Below, in pieces: positions 11,281-21,629 of a DNA stretch of 64,000 bases (its first letter is position 1; the number at the start of each line of letters is the position of its first letter). Under the pieces are notes generated by a model. The model had not been told where the DNA came from, made no database searches, and saw only the letters and a list, made by a program, of their open reading frames with translations. The stretch is from Puccinia triticina (Eukaryota; Basidiomycota; Pucciniomycetes; Pucciniales; Pucciniaceae): contig NC_070567.1 of assembly GCF_026914185.1 (NCBI RefSeq), positions 4,800,001-4,864,000 on the forward strand, in the 5' to 3' direction. Made by a program: the position numbers and the translations under genes.

Positions 11281-11495
11281 AAATATTAAAAATATTCTGA
11301 AAAATTGGTGGGGACGACTCCCAAAAAATAATTTTTTTGGGACGACGACTCCCAAAACAGCCGTACCCAAAAAAAGGGTCTAGGTCGACGTCCAGCGCGG
11401 GTCAAAAAATAGTCGCGCGGACGTATGGGAGTCGTTTTCCCAAAACTTGGGAGTCGTTTTTCCAAGACCCTAATTATATTGGTGCCAAACGGGGC
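11281..11495. repeat. Right terminal inverted repeat of the MULE
   Basis: Its reverse complement matches the left end (5036-5052 plus 5402-5578) with few differences, including four GACTCCC/GGGAGTC cores in each end. The right copy lacks the nested MITE and therefore shows the original end structure. Confidence 0.85.
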
Positions 11496-11499
11496 CCAA

Positions 11500-14468
11500 G
11501 TCCCTCAGTGCACTGCTCACAATTTTCATTTCAAGAAGCACTTCCAAAGCAGAACCCAATTCAGCCTGAGGCTGCTTCCCCAAATTATTTCAAACAATGG
11601 TACAGAATTTTATTTTCTATACTCTTCCAGCGACTGTAGATCCCGAGGAAGCCCGGTGAAAATGTGGCTTTACCAGGACTCGTAAACATGGTTCTGAAAT
11701 GAAATTGGCTGTTTGGAATTTTAATAAACTAAGGCCCTGTATCCTGCATCACAACTGAGTGTTGTAAAAGTTTGTCTTGCATGAAATGTGAAAGCTTTTG
11801 AGTTTAAAGAAAAATTTAAGAGGAAAGGTGAGACAATTTCTGGTATGTAAATAACCAAACTAGTTTCCACAGAGAAGGATTGTAACAATGCACACCATTC
11901 TGGCTTGTTCACCAATAGATTAGCCCAAATATACAGAGGGAAAATCAGTCCAGTAGATTCAAAATGGTCTGTGTTATTACAAACCATAGATTATTGAGGT
12001 TCAAATCCCTTTACAGATGCCTTGAATCTTGATCACCACAGCTAGCTTGCATAGTGGTATTCTCACTTCAAAAGCCCACCCCGTTTTTCATAAACCCAGT
12101 CAACTTGGATCAATAAGGCTCAGGAAAAAAATGATGATGGTGTTCCCCTTGGATGAATATGGAATTTCATGGGGACCCTCCTCCAAGTTTGAGTGGAACT
12201 TGAACTAGGGCCTGGGAAGCAGCATGCAATTGGCCCTTGTGCCCAACGCATGTCCGCTTACCAAGACAACAAATATGCATGGACACCACCAAACAACAAC
12301 CACACAAACAATCTGCAACAGTAAAACAAAATGCACAACTATTTCAACATTGCAAAAATCCACAAACATAACAAAGAAAGAAAGAACAGGAACAGAAACC
12401 TAATGTGTGCTTGAGAAAAGAAGAAAAATAGCTAAATGAGATTAATGAAATGTAACCTACACCAGCAGAGGTGGAGGCAGATTTGGAACCTAAACCTTGA
12501 ATATTGCTAGCTAAGGTGGAGTTGGAAACTTGAATATCCCAGTCTGCTGCTTTGGAACTTGAGATCTTGAAGTTTGGTCCACTAGCTTCAGGCTAGATAA
12601 TGTCAACCGGTACCCGGCACTGCTTGGCAGGTACCTCCTGCACCCACCATGCAGTGCTTTATGTTGAGATTTCAGCTCAACAAGAAGAGGAAACAAAGGT
12701 GGAGGGACTATCTGGGGTAACTGATAGTACTGAGGAGGATGATTGGGGCTCAGACTTGATGATTTTATTTCTTATCCAAGGAGAAGAAACATAAACACAA
12801 CTAGAGAGCCCCCTGCACAATATCCAGAGGGAGCCTAAAACCATGTGACACAAGACAACAGGAACACAAAATGAAGTGGGAATGGGACTGGGACTGGGAC
12901 TGGGACTGGGACAGGGTCCATAATGCAACATAACATAGCTACCCTTTGTTGCCATCAAGTAAACTGTGTACATACTCCTCTCAACAGCTGGCAGTGACCA
13001 ACCAATCAAGAGGGGTACATATATACTCCTCTCTAGCCGGCCAGTCCCTTCTCAATTGCCAGCAATTTGCAAAGAATTTTAATTGAGAGGACACACTCCC
13101 TCAATGGCCTGTCAGTACCTGCAGCCAAGAGAAACATTTTGATGAAAAAAAACAACTGCAACTACAGGTACCACTACTAGCGCTACCCGCCTAAACAATT
13201 GCTGGTATCCACCTAGCTGCGCAAGATGCAGCACTGGCTGCAGGTTTTATTAAAAACAGGTGGTTATTGATTGTACAGCTGGTACCCAAGTCCATTTCCA
13301 GATTCTCTACTCTAAGTTGAACTCTACCACATGTACCAGTCTGAACACCACACCAGGTACCCAGCCCCATATGTAACCATTAGTAACAGAACTTTGCACA
13401 TAGATACCTGATTTCAATGAGATTTGACACCCTCACCCAAACACAGCACCTGCCAGTGGATCCTGGGTAGATGTGTGGGTTACCTGCAGGCAGGTATTGG
13501 GTGCCTAGCTTATCACAACCACCTTGTTTCAAGGGCCTGGGGAACTACCACGCCAAATGTGCTTTGCAAAGGTCCCCACTGTGGCCCAACAGCTGGGGCT
13601 TATTGTGAATTCTTTGGCCTCTACAAGGCTCTTGTGCTTATAAATCCCAAACCATTGGGCCAATCAATATGTGCAAAGTTTTTCATGCAAGCCACCATCT
13701 TGACTTTGCAGCCATATTTTGTATACATGCTTCTTAGAAATAACATTATTTCCCTTGATTGGTAGCAAGATTCTCTCTTGGAGCTTGGATTTTGCAGTTA
13801 TCCCATAACCAGTAGTTTCCCTTATATTATGGGTTGTAGCAACTTGTACAGATTGGACATTTGTTACCTGGGTCAAATTTTATGGTGAATTTTTGAAGTA
13901 GCAAGGACAGCATGGTTATGCTATAGCTACATACATGTTTGATATTGGTTAAATACATGATCTACTAGAGTGCAGAGGCGGCTCCGCCGCCTGAACTGAT
14001 TTCAGCTTGGTGTCTTATGCTCCCAATCCCGTGCCTCTCCCAGTTTTTGAAAGGAAGGTTCACTCTTGGATTACTTGACTGCTTATTTTGTCTGTTCATG
14101 CACCATGTAGTAAGTTTTATGCATGGTAAATTTTTCCCATAGGCCACAAAGTCTTGAGAAAAGACAATTTTTTGACTAAATTTACCGTGTGCAAAAATGT
14201 TTCATGATTGCACTACAGGCTGCACAGTCCTGTCACCACTCATGACAGACATGCACATGCCATCATCCATGAACTGTCAATTTTACATGAAATGTTGTCA
14301 TGAAGCTGTCATGAGAGTGACAGGCCTGTGAACCCCTCTACACAGTCACTGCACACATGACATCTGCCCCATGTTGCTTACATGACATCTGCATGAAAGG
14401 GAGACTTGTAAAATGACAGGTCCTCCATGTCACACACTTCATACAGGACAGTGTAACCTTTCCCCCCT
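11500..14468. other. Gene-poor repeat region
   Basis: No gene could be supported. GGTACC-family fragments lie at 12606-12640 and 13165-13205. A hexanucleotide array of GGGACT lies near 12887-12912. From about 14200 the sequence is rich in CATGACAGG/CCTGTCATG words that recur at 59250-59510, probably fragments of one dispersed repeat. Confidence 0.55.
12887..12912 (+). repeat. (GGGACT)n microsatellite
   Basis: About four to five tandem copies of GGGACT flanked by degenerate copies (GGGAAT, GGGACA). Confidence 0.85.
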
Positions 14469-14473
14469 TCATG

Positions 14474-14783
14474 TGTGAGACCCCTCCCAAGGTGTCACAT
14501 AAATATCACAAGACACAGAGCAGGACCCTTATAGTCCCGGCTCCTCCTCACCTACCTAGCTCTGCAGAGATACTGATCTCTCATTGCTAGGTATGTACTC
14601 TCTCTCTCTCTTTCCCTTTCATTCTTCCATTTCCCCCAGTTTTAGATACAGAGAGATATTGATCTCTCATTGCTAGCTCATCCTTATCTGCAATTCAGCA
14701 TAGTTGGGCACTAGAACCTTTGAGACGAGTTCTCTGTGCCATCCAGTCAGCCTTCAGTGATGAGTCCAAACAGGACTCTTACA
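14474..14783 (+). repeat. 5' LTR of outer retrotransposon
   Basis: 310 bp. It contains two copies of an AGAGAT...ATCTCT hairpin followed by CATTGCTAG. The first is followed by a splice-donor-like GTATGT at 14591. A CTTATAG box sits near 14530. Confidence 0.9.
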
Positions 14784-14797
14784 CTTTTTTTTTCTAG
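14591..14797 (+). promoter_or_regulatory. Putative leader intron crossing the LTR/leader junction (outer element)
   Basis: CTAG|GTATGT at 14590/14591 is a good donor inside the LTR. Directly after the LTR end, nine T followed by CTAG (14785-14797) makes an ideal polypyrimidine tract plus acceptor. Splicing would remove 207 nt. The inner element has the same arrangement. No transcript evidence is available. Confidence 0.4.
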
Positions 14798-15019
14798 CCC
14801 ACAACAACAAACCTGGAATTTTGTTTTACAGCCTTGTCCTTCTTTTGCACCCAATCAACCAGATTGTTACCTTCCTTCTAATATTGATCATCACCCCTTT
14901 CCTTTCAACTCGCTCAACTCCCTCACCGCACTTGCCCCACACTCCACGCCCTTCAACAAGCAGAAGCAGCAGCAGCGCACCTCCCACCTTGACAACTCTC
15001 TATTTTTGCCAATGGCTTC

Positions 15020-15511
15020 TTGATCTTGGTGACCTATCCAATGTCAACCCTCCTCACCAACTTGACCTTTGATTTCGTCGGCCCGCTTCCCTCAAACGGC
15101 AAATTCAACATGATCCTTACATGTGTCTGCAGGGTATTGGGGCTCGCAAAGTTCATACCGTTTGAACAGGCTGATACACCTGAAAAAACAGCGAGCCGCT
15201 TCTTCAACAGCTGGGTGACCACATTTGGAGCTCCGAGTCCGACCACCTTGATAGGTAAACTTGATGAAACCTGAAAATTTCGATTTTCTGAAACCCTTCT
15301 GAACAAGCATCAAGTGAAAATTTGCATGTTATTGGCCCCTCCACAAGCCAACAGGTCCAAGAACTGTGGGAAAACAGTCAAGAAAATTGTGCAAGACTTC
15401 ACAGCCAAGCACCAAAGCGACTGGCTAGGAGCTCTACCTGCTTTAACATTTGCAATCAACACAAATATCAACCTTGCTACAGGGCTTAGCCCATTTGAGT
15501 ATGCTTTTTGA
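15020..15511 (+). pseudogene. Ty3-type integrase fragment with internal stop
   Basis: The frame reads DFVGPLPSNGKF...FIPFEQADTPEKTASRFF and, after an in-frame TGA at 15272-15274 where related integrases have Trp, continues through NKHQVKICM, VQDFTAKHQSDWLGALPAL and NTNINLATGLSPFEYAF. These are hallmarks of the integrase core and its C-terminal side. Reverse transcriptase, protease and most of gag are absent around it, so this is an internally deleted copy. Confidence 0.8.
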
Positions 15512-16350
15512 AAAGAGAAATCTAAACCTCTACTGCGACCCGCCGCTGCCCCCAAACCTCCGCCTGCCAACTCACTTGCTCCTCAACCTACCATCTCCAG
15601 CCTGCCCGCTTCAGCCTCTTCACCTAGCTTGCCGAACCTCTTGACTACCTACTTACGAGCGCCAAACTCCTTAGCACCAGCCTCCTTGGCCACACCAGCC
15701 GCCCCTTTGTCCAAAGACTCAGCCCGTTCAGCATCTTCACCTAGCTTGCCAAACCACTCAACTACCTACTTGCTGCCTTTACTTCCTCCGCCACGTACCC
15801 TACTGCCCATCATGGCAAAACCTGCCTCCTTGGCCGCACAGGCCACCCCTTTGTCAGCAAACCCAGTCCATTCAGCCAACCAACCTGTTCCTGACCTACC
15901 TTCCATTTCAGTTGTCATCAACTCTGACACTGCGCCATTGCCCTCCCCAGTCTCAATTTTCTTGCCTCGCTGGTGTGCCTTATAAGAATGTAGACAACTA
16001 AGATAGATTGCATTGTCAGAATAAATCTTGAGACTATATACAATGATGTATTTGCTGAGAGTGAAGAGTTTATTCACCTAAGAGCAGGCAAGCTATGCCG
16101 TGCCTCTGAGTATAAAAGAGAAAGAAAGAAAGAACTTTGAGAAGAGAAATTCAATGGGAGAGATGTAGATGGAAAGGGATCGGCAAATGAGCGCGAGTGA
16201 GGTGTCGACTGATTAACATGCAAGATGTGTTAGTTAAATGATTTTGAGTCAAGCGATCGACCTGAGGGGAGGAGATTTTACCTCTTGGGCTCTGCACGCT
16301 TGTTTGTCTTGAATCAATAATTCTTGTTCGGCGTTGTGCTCCTGTTATGG
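15512..16350. other. Degenerate interior of outer retrotransposon
   Basis: Cytosine-rich, Pro/Ser/Ala-coding low-complexity sequence with repeated LASLAT/SNHSTTYL-like segments. No recognisable domain; probably decayed pol or linker sequence. Confidence 0.5.
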
Positions 16351-16355
16351 CTAAG

Positions 16356-16686
16356 TGTAACCCCTCCCTTCAGAGGTGTCACAAGCAGGATCACAGGATT
16401 CCAAATAACGATCCCGCTTATAGTATCGCCCTTCCCCCGCCCCTCCTGACTCGGCAGAGATTGTCTTGACATCTCTCTTGAGTCAGGTAAGCCCAGTCAT
16501 TTCCTATCACTTCCTTCCCCCCCCACATATCGTGTATTTAGACTAACAGAGATTGTCTTGACATCTCTCCTGAGTCAGTCTGCAATTCACTCCACCGCGG
16601 TTCTAGAAACCGCTCGAGGCCCTGCCTCTGCGCCCTGAGTCCCTTTCCCAGTGAAGAGCTCCGCCCCCCAATAGCGCGCTCTTACA
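16356..16686 (+). repeat. 5' LTR of nested element
   Basis: 331 bp, with two copies of an AGAGAT-GTCTTGAC-ATCTCT hairpin followed by GAGTCAG. The first is followed by GTAAGC at 16487. Many of its differences from the 3' LTR are C/T or G/A at CpG sites. Confidence 0.9.
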
Positions 16687-16700
16687 CTTTTTTTTTCTAG
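16487..16700 (+). promoter_or_regulatory. Putative leader intron crossing the LTR/leader junction (nested element)
   Basis: Donor GTCAG|GTAAGC lies inside the LTR. The acceptor after nine T plus CTAG (16688-16700) lies just behind the LTR end. Removal of 214 nt would delete the position where a primer-binding site normally lies. The layout matches the outer element. Confidence 0.4.
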
Positions 16701-16872
16701 AACCTTGAATCAATCCGACAATCTGCCCTTGATATCAACCTCACTCTCAATCTGACCCATCTGAATCTGAACCTCTGAATCTGAATCTGATCTGCTCTGC
16801 CTACACCTGAACCTGATCTGTTTCCCACCCACACCCATTTTTTTCCTTTAACTCGCCACTCGCCGCCCCCTC

Positions 16873-18483
16873 ATGTCCACAAGACGAACCGTCTTGTCCG
16901 ACCAACTACTCGACATCACCGATATCAAGGCCCTCATCCGGGCAGCAAACAAGGCGAAACGCCTCGCAGCGAAGTCCTTGTCATCCAACACCACTCCCGG
17001 CCCCAGTAACTTGAAATCATCAACCCCGGGCCCACTCACTGCACCGGCCAAACCTACAGAGACCAGCTCCTGTCCGGCGTCGCTCGCCTCGTCCTTTGTC
17101 CTCCCCCCAGCTGTTGGCTTCCAAGCCCCATCGGAACCGTCCCTATTCCCCGCGGCGACCGCGGACCCACCGAACGTGTGGGCCTGGGAAATCAACCCTC
17201 TGACCGAGATCCGCCCCCCGCCCCCACCGAGCGGCCCAATTTACCCCCTGATCTCCGCTCCCCTAGCACTCCCCCCGCCAAAGGAATCCCGGTCCTCACA
17301 TGTCGCCATGAACTTACCGGACCCCGCGAACAAGCCTCAGACCGCAATGCCCAATCTGACTGGCCCGCCCCCACCAACTGGACCCTCGACCAGTGGATCA
17401 TTGCAGGACAAGGTTGACCCAGGACAGGAAGACACCCCTGCACAAGCACCTGTGAACCCTACAGCGGGACCGACCATTAACACCGCCCCCCCTGCGCCAT
17501 CCGGTCCAATGGACCACTCCATCATGGGGATATTCGCTGAAATGCAGCGAATGACGTTGCAGATGCAGCAAGCAAACTTCAACGCCAGACTAGCCGCGGA
17601 TCAGCAAGCCCAAGAGGACCGCAACCGATTGAGGCGACTGGAGGAGGCAGTCACGAAAGTCCTGGTGACCCCAACTGAGGCTCCGAGCACAACGCTGCCG
17701 CGTGACGGCCGAATTGACTTACAGCGGTTCCACACATTGGACGTCCCGGTATTCACGGGCCCATTTCAGGACGTCGAGGTCTTCTTGACCTGGATCTATG
17801 GTCTAGAAGTTTTTTTTGGCACAAAGGCTGTGACCCTGGACAGTGACAAGATCCGGATCAAGGAATCCAACCTTCTGTCCTTCTATTCCAACAAGGCCGC
17901 CAAATACCTCAGCCGAACTTGGGTGGACTTTAAGGAGGCCCTCTTTACGACCGCGCTCCCCCTTTGTTGGCGAAGAGAAATCAAAGGACAGATCCGTAAC
18001 CTCCGCATGATGGAAACGGAGACCTTCACGCAATTCGAGAAGCGAGCGCGAACACTCCAACGCATGGTGAATTTCGCAGCTAACCCGCTTGTGATGCCGG
18101 ACAAGGAGCTTGCCGACTGGATTGTCCTGGGCCTCTCGGCAGAGTTGCGGGGACAGGTTCACATGTTTGAACTCCTCAAGGCGGATCCATTTGAGTACAA
18201 TCACTTCGCCCAACGAGTCAGGACAATTTATGACGCCATACCTAGACGAGCGACAGGTGGCCGCAACTGGCCGGCAGCAGCCCCGACTGCATCCACTGAC
18301 GGTCCTTCACACGCTGAGGGGAGGTACAATGGCCTACCTCGAGAAGAGTACTTCTGGCGAATACACGCATATCTCGACTTCGTCGGCCTCTGTCACTTCT
18401 GCAAACGCCACTGCGGCACGGCACCCGGAAACTGCCCAGGATCAATGGACCGCACCCGGGTTGTTGTCCCGGCCGACTTCTGA
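16873..18483 (+). CDS. Gag polyprotein of nested LTR element
   Basis: 536 codons. The N-terminal 200 residues are Pro/Ala/Ser-rich. They are followed by a Gln/Met-rich coiled-coil-like stretch (IMGIFAEMQRMTLQMQQANF) and a Ty3-type capsid domain (PVFTGPFQDVEVFLTWI, WVDFKEALF, FTQFEKRARTLQRMV, ADWIVLGLSAELRGQV). A short Cys/His cluster lies near the end (LCHFCKRHCGTAPGNCPG), in place of a standard CCHC knuckle. The frame ends at TGA 18481-18483 but stays open in the same frame beyond it. Gag is expected to assemble particles that package element RNA. Chosen start: first ATG of the long frame, 173 bp after the proposed acceptor. Confidence 0.85.
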   Translation: MSTRRTVLSDQLLDITDIKALIRAANKAKRLAAKSLSSNTTPGPSNLKSSTPGPLTAPAKPTETSSCPASLASSFVLPPAVGFQAPSEPSLFPAATADPPNVWAWEINPLTEIRPPPPPSGPIYPLISAPLALPPPKESRSSHVAMNLPDPANKPQTAMPNLTGPPPPTGPSTSGSLQDKVDPGQEDTPAQAPVNPTAGPTINTAPPAPSGPMDHSIMGIFAEMQRMTLQMQQANFNARLAADQQAQEDRNRLRRLEEAVTKVLVTPTEAPSTTLPRDGRIDLQRFHTLDVPVFTGPFQDVEVFLTWIYGLEVFFGTKAVTLDSDKIRIKESNLLSFYSNKAAKYLSRTWVDFKEALFTTALPLCWRREIKGQIRNLRMMETETFTQFEKRARTLQRMVNFAANPLVMPDKELADWIVLGLSAELRGQVHMFELLKADPFEYNHFAQRVRTIYDAIPRRATGGRNWPAAAPTASTDGPSHAEGRYNGLPREEYFWRIHAYLDFVGLCHFCKRHCGTAPGNCPGSMDRTRVVVPADF

Positions 18484-19000
18484 CCTCCAGCAAAGCCGGA
18501 CAACTACACAAGGCCCAAGGCATGGAGTAGCCCACAAGGACCCTCAGCAGCACGCAGTGCCACAGGACCGGGCCGCCCGACAGGACAACCGGCGGGAGTG
18601 GCAGGCGTTGTGGAGGAGGATGTGTGGGATGAGGACAAGGAAGACCTGTTCCCCCATCTGGATGTGACCTCGGCCGCAGCCCTGGGGATGTTGGACGCAC
18701 ACATCCCATACTCGGCCGAGGACATCACCAACTTGATCACGGAAGACATGGAAGAGACCGCAGTCCAACGGCTGGCCAATTCCTCCCCTTATTTCAACGC
18801 CGCACTCAAAGCCCGCGTAGCAGCCATCCTCGGCCCTCTGTCAGATGAACAGTACGTACACCCCACAATGTCCCCCACACGCAAGCTCCACTTATTGCAC
18901 AAGGGCAGGGCCTTACGGGGACACATTTGCACAGTCCGGCCCCCTCGACTCCCAGTGAAGCGCCCACGGACCAAACGAACACCACTTAATCAAGACCGGG
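18484..19000 (+). pseudogene. In-frame continuation of gag after TGA
   Basis: The same frame continues past TGA with PPAKPDNYTRPKAW and an acidic segment (VVEEDVWDEDKEDLFPHLD), sequence that in related elements links gag to pol. It loses protein character after about 19000, although formally open to 19419, inside the 3' LTR. Either the TGA is a mutated codon or it is a readthrough site; the sequence alone does not decide. Confidence 0.5.
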
Positions 19001-19305
19001 CCCCGCGCGCCCCCAATCCCTGCCCTTTTTTCCTTATCCCCATGCACTCGCCCACCCCTCTCTTCTTCCTATGTGCAAGCGCCACGGTCGATCAGGCACC
19101 TCAACCCCCCACGGCCCCGTTACCGCCACAATCAGACGGGTCAATTCCGCCTCGCCATGAATTGCACAGTTACCCCAACAATCAGACTGCCACTCCCTCC
19201 GATGCCTCACCGCCTTCCTTTCATTTTACGCCTCCTGCAATACTCAACCCGCATCACGGCCACCGACTGCTCCACAGTTCCGGGTCTTCCCATAGGGGAG
19301 GAGAT

Positions 19306-19635
19306 TGTAACCCCTCCCTTCAGAGGTGTCACAAGCAGGATAACAGGATCCCAAATAAAGATCCCGCTTATAGTCTCACCCTTCCCCCGCCCCTCCTGAC
19401 TTGGCAGAGATTGTCTTGACATCTCTCCCGAGTCAGGTAAGCCCAGTCATTTCCTATCACTTCCTTCCCCCCCACATATCGTGTATTTAGACTAACAGAG
19501 ATCGTCTTGACATCTCTCCCAAGTCAGTCTGCAATTCACTCCACTGTGGTTCTAGAAACCGCTCGAGGCCCTGCCTCTGCGCCCTGAGTCCCTGTCCCAG
19601 TGAAGATCTCCACCCCCCGATAGCGCGCTCTTACA
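19306..19635 (+). repeat. 3' LTR of nested element
   Basis: 330 bp. By eye it differs from the 5' LTR at roughly 17 positions, several at CpG dinucleotides (for example CCACCGCGG against CCACTGTGG). Confidence 0.9.
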
Positions 19636-19640
19636 CTAAG

Positions 19641-20932
19641 GCTACACAGAATCTAAGTCAGCTTCCTATCATACAAGGATTGTTGATTGTCTAAGGAGCT
19701 TACTCGTTTGTCGATTGACTAATACAAGCTGATAGAGTGGGCTGATGATTGGAGATTCTGAGTGCTAAAGATCTGATCGGACAATGTTGCTGTCAGCTGA
19801 GCTATCTGTCCTCTTGGATCTACTGTTTAAGTACTCACGGGTTCAAAGGTCTTGGAACCACCTTCGCTCTGGTGTTGCTGGCTATGGCCTGCGCCCTCGG
19901 GGTGTTGTTTCTTGTCTTGTCTGCTGTAGCTGACAATGTGACGACCCGAGGTTAGCAACTGCATCTGTGGCTTGTTTGGGCTTGTTGCCTGGGAGGATGA
20001 AACTTGTGTGCTTACATTTTTTTGCATCACACTCTGTTTCTCCCTTGCGCCGTTTTGGCGGGCTGTACATCATTGGATGCATTCTGACATGCCTTGCCGC
20101 CATTGTCTGACTTGGCCCCTTCCTCTCCTTGGCTGTTAGCTGCTACACTGGCCAGATCAGCAAACTCATCAACTCCGTGCATCCCACATCACTTGCTGAC
20201 CCGTCAAGCAGTCGGCTCACTGCCTACCTCCTTGCTCCCATCAGTTGCCCCCACAGTCTTCCCTTCTCCTGCATCCTTGCGTGTTGCATCCCGTCTATTT
20301 CACCCTTGCTGCCCCTCAAATTGCTTGGCCTTCGCCAGAACTTCCTCCCCCGCTGCCCTTCCTCCCAAAACGCTGTTGATCTCATCCACGCTACCGTTGA
20401 ATGGTTGCTTTTCAAAACCGGTCACAATTTTTTCACCGCTCCTACAAGCAATGGGACCGCCAAATCTTGACAAAATACCATCTTCTCCTGATCTGCTCCC
20501 ATCTGGTCTTCCAGATCCGCCCAAGCCACAAGACTTCCTCAACACCACTGACAAGGACCGCAATACCAACCCATTGAAACCCTGCTGCACCTCAAACAGT
20601 CTGAGAAACCTTGAACGATGCCTCTTACAGATACAAATGCTCCTGGGGGACCAATTTGACCGGCGCCACCCTTCGCAAGCAGCACACACCCCACAAGGTT
20701 CTTCCGCCTTTTTCCTGCCAATATCTTCTGCCCCCCTGTCTCCGACCTCTTCTGCTTCACCTCTACCTTACACCCCTCCCTCTGCTCTTAAAATGACACA
20801 ACAACCTCAACTCCATCCTGCCATTCCACACACAAGTCCCACCTTTCCTCAATTACCCTTTTTTCCTTACCTTGCCCCTTGTTTTCAACCATTTATTTTC
20901 CCTCCTTTTTTCTTTTTTATAGGAGGGGAGAC
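19641..20932. other. Degenerate 3' interior of outer retrotransposon
   Basis: Pro/Ser/Leu-coding cytosine-rich sequence with a long open frame (20094-20993) that runs into the 3' LTR. No domain is recognisable. It is probably composition-driven openness, not a gene. Confidence 0.5.
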
Positions 20933-21240
20933 TGTGAGACCCCTCCCAAGGTGTCACACAAATATCACAAGACACAGAGCAGGACCCTTATAGTCCCGGC
21001 TCCTCCTCACCTACCTAGCTCTGCAGAGATACTGATCTCTCATTGCTAGGTGTGTACTCTCTCTCTCTTTCCCTTTCATTCTTCCATTTCCCCCAGCTTT
21101 AGAGACAGAGAGATACTTATCTCTCATTGCTAGCTCATCCTTATCTGCAATTCAGCATAGTTGGGCACTAGAACCTTTGAGACAAGTTCTCTGTGCCATC
21201 CAGTCAGCCTTCAGTGAAGAGTCCAAACGGGACTCTTAAA
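20933..21240 (+). repeat. 3' LTR of outer retrotransposon
   Basis: 308 bp; ends TTAAA instead of TTACA. Followed by the TCATG target duplication. Confidence 0.9.
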
Positions 21241-21299
21241 TCATGACTCAAATTTGCATGTGGTGATTTCCAACTCATGAATTTTGACTGGCCATCTGT

Positions 21300-21394
21300 A
21301 CAAACTAACAAATCAGTTACACCCACACACACAACATTCCTAGATATACAAACTAACAAATCAGTTACACCCACACACACAACATTCCTAGATA
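21300..21394 (+). repeat. Two-copy tandem repeat, about 48 bp
   Basis: ACAAACTAACAAATCAGTTAC...ACATTCCTAGATA occurs twice head to tail with essentially no differences. Confidence 0.85.
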
Positions 21395-21624
21395 GGGCTC
21401 TTTAAAACAAGTGATGTGTGCTTCATACTTTGGCCCTGGCATTTATTAATGGTCATAGCAAAGGCCAGGGCTACGGGAAATTGATACCTATAAAAAGAAA
21501 CTTTGAGACAAATAAATGACCTTCGTGCAAAAGAGTAATTTTTAAGATTGTGACTTCTTTGCCCTAAGGGGTCCCTTCTGGATAGTCCGTCCATTTTTGC
21601 ATCTCCTATATGATGGATAAGCAC
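21388..21624 (-). pseudogene. Helitron/PIF1-type helicase C-terminal fragment
   Basis: The frame contains YQFPVALAFAMTINKCQGQS, the conserved late helicase motif (FPVRLAFAMTINKSQGQ) of PIF1-like helicases encoded by Helitrons. It continues into a degenerate SLVLKSPI in place of the usual PVFSHGQLYVALSR. Upstream helicase motifs and the Rep domain were not found, so this is a scrap of a Helitron or of a PIF1 gene. Confidence 0.7.
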
Positions 21625-21629
21625 CTTTC

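Larger units (their letters stand above)
5036..11495 (-). mobile_element. Mutator-like (MULE) DNA transposon encoding a transposase-OTU protein
   Basis: The ends are GCCCCGTTTGGCACC (from 5036) and its reverse complement (to 11495). Beyond these the terminal inverted repeats stay near-identical for about 200 bp once a nested MITE is ignored: 5402-5578 pairs with about 11297-11475, including the AAACGACTCCCAAG and CGTCCGCGCGACTATTTT segments. CCAAG flanks both sides (5031-5035 and 11496-11500). A 5 bp duplication is shorter than the 8-11 bp usual for MULEs, so the exact boundary is uncertain. The element carries one multi-exon minus-strand gene, a 159 bp tandem repeat and clusters of a GACTCCC motif. 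The gene is broken, so this copy is probably not autonomous. Confidence 0.88.
16356..19635 (+). mobile_element. Nested gag-only LTR retrotransposon (non-autonomous)
   Basis: LTRs at 16356-16686 and 19306-19635 begin TGTAACCCCTCCC and end TTACA. The target duplication CTAAG is perfect (16351-16355 and 19636-19640). A purine tract (CATAGGGGAGGAGAT) precedes the 3' LTR. The only substantial frame is gag (16873-18483) with a short in-frame extension; protease, reverse transcriptase and integrase are missing. The element must therefore use enzymes supplied in trans. Its LTR organisation resembles that of the outer element, pointing to a related family. Confidence 0.93.
14474..21240 (+). mobile_element. 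LTR retrotransposon (Ty3-type remnant), host of a nested element
   Basis: Two direct LTRs (14474-14783 and 20933-21240) begin TGTGAGACCCC; the left ends TTACA, the right TTAAA. TCATG flanks both outer sides (14469-14473 and 21241-21245), a perfect 5 bp target duplication. A purine tract (AGGAGGGGAGAC) precedes the 3' LTR. The interior retains only a broken integrase (15020-15511) and low-complexity Pro/Ser-rich open sequence, and is split by another LTR element at 16356-19635. By eye the LTRs differ at about ten or eleven positions plus a CT-repeat length change. Confidence 0.92.

Noticed and set aside
12677..13009. Minus-strand frame with SPSPSP repeat
   Set aside because: Product of the GGGACT microsatellite; surrounding sequence is repeat debris.
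20094..20993. Long plus-strand open frame of 299 codons
   Set aside because: Lies inside the decayed outer retrotransposon, is Pro/Ser/Leu-rich from C-rich composition, runs into the 3' LTR and has no recognisable domain.
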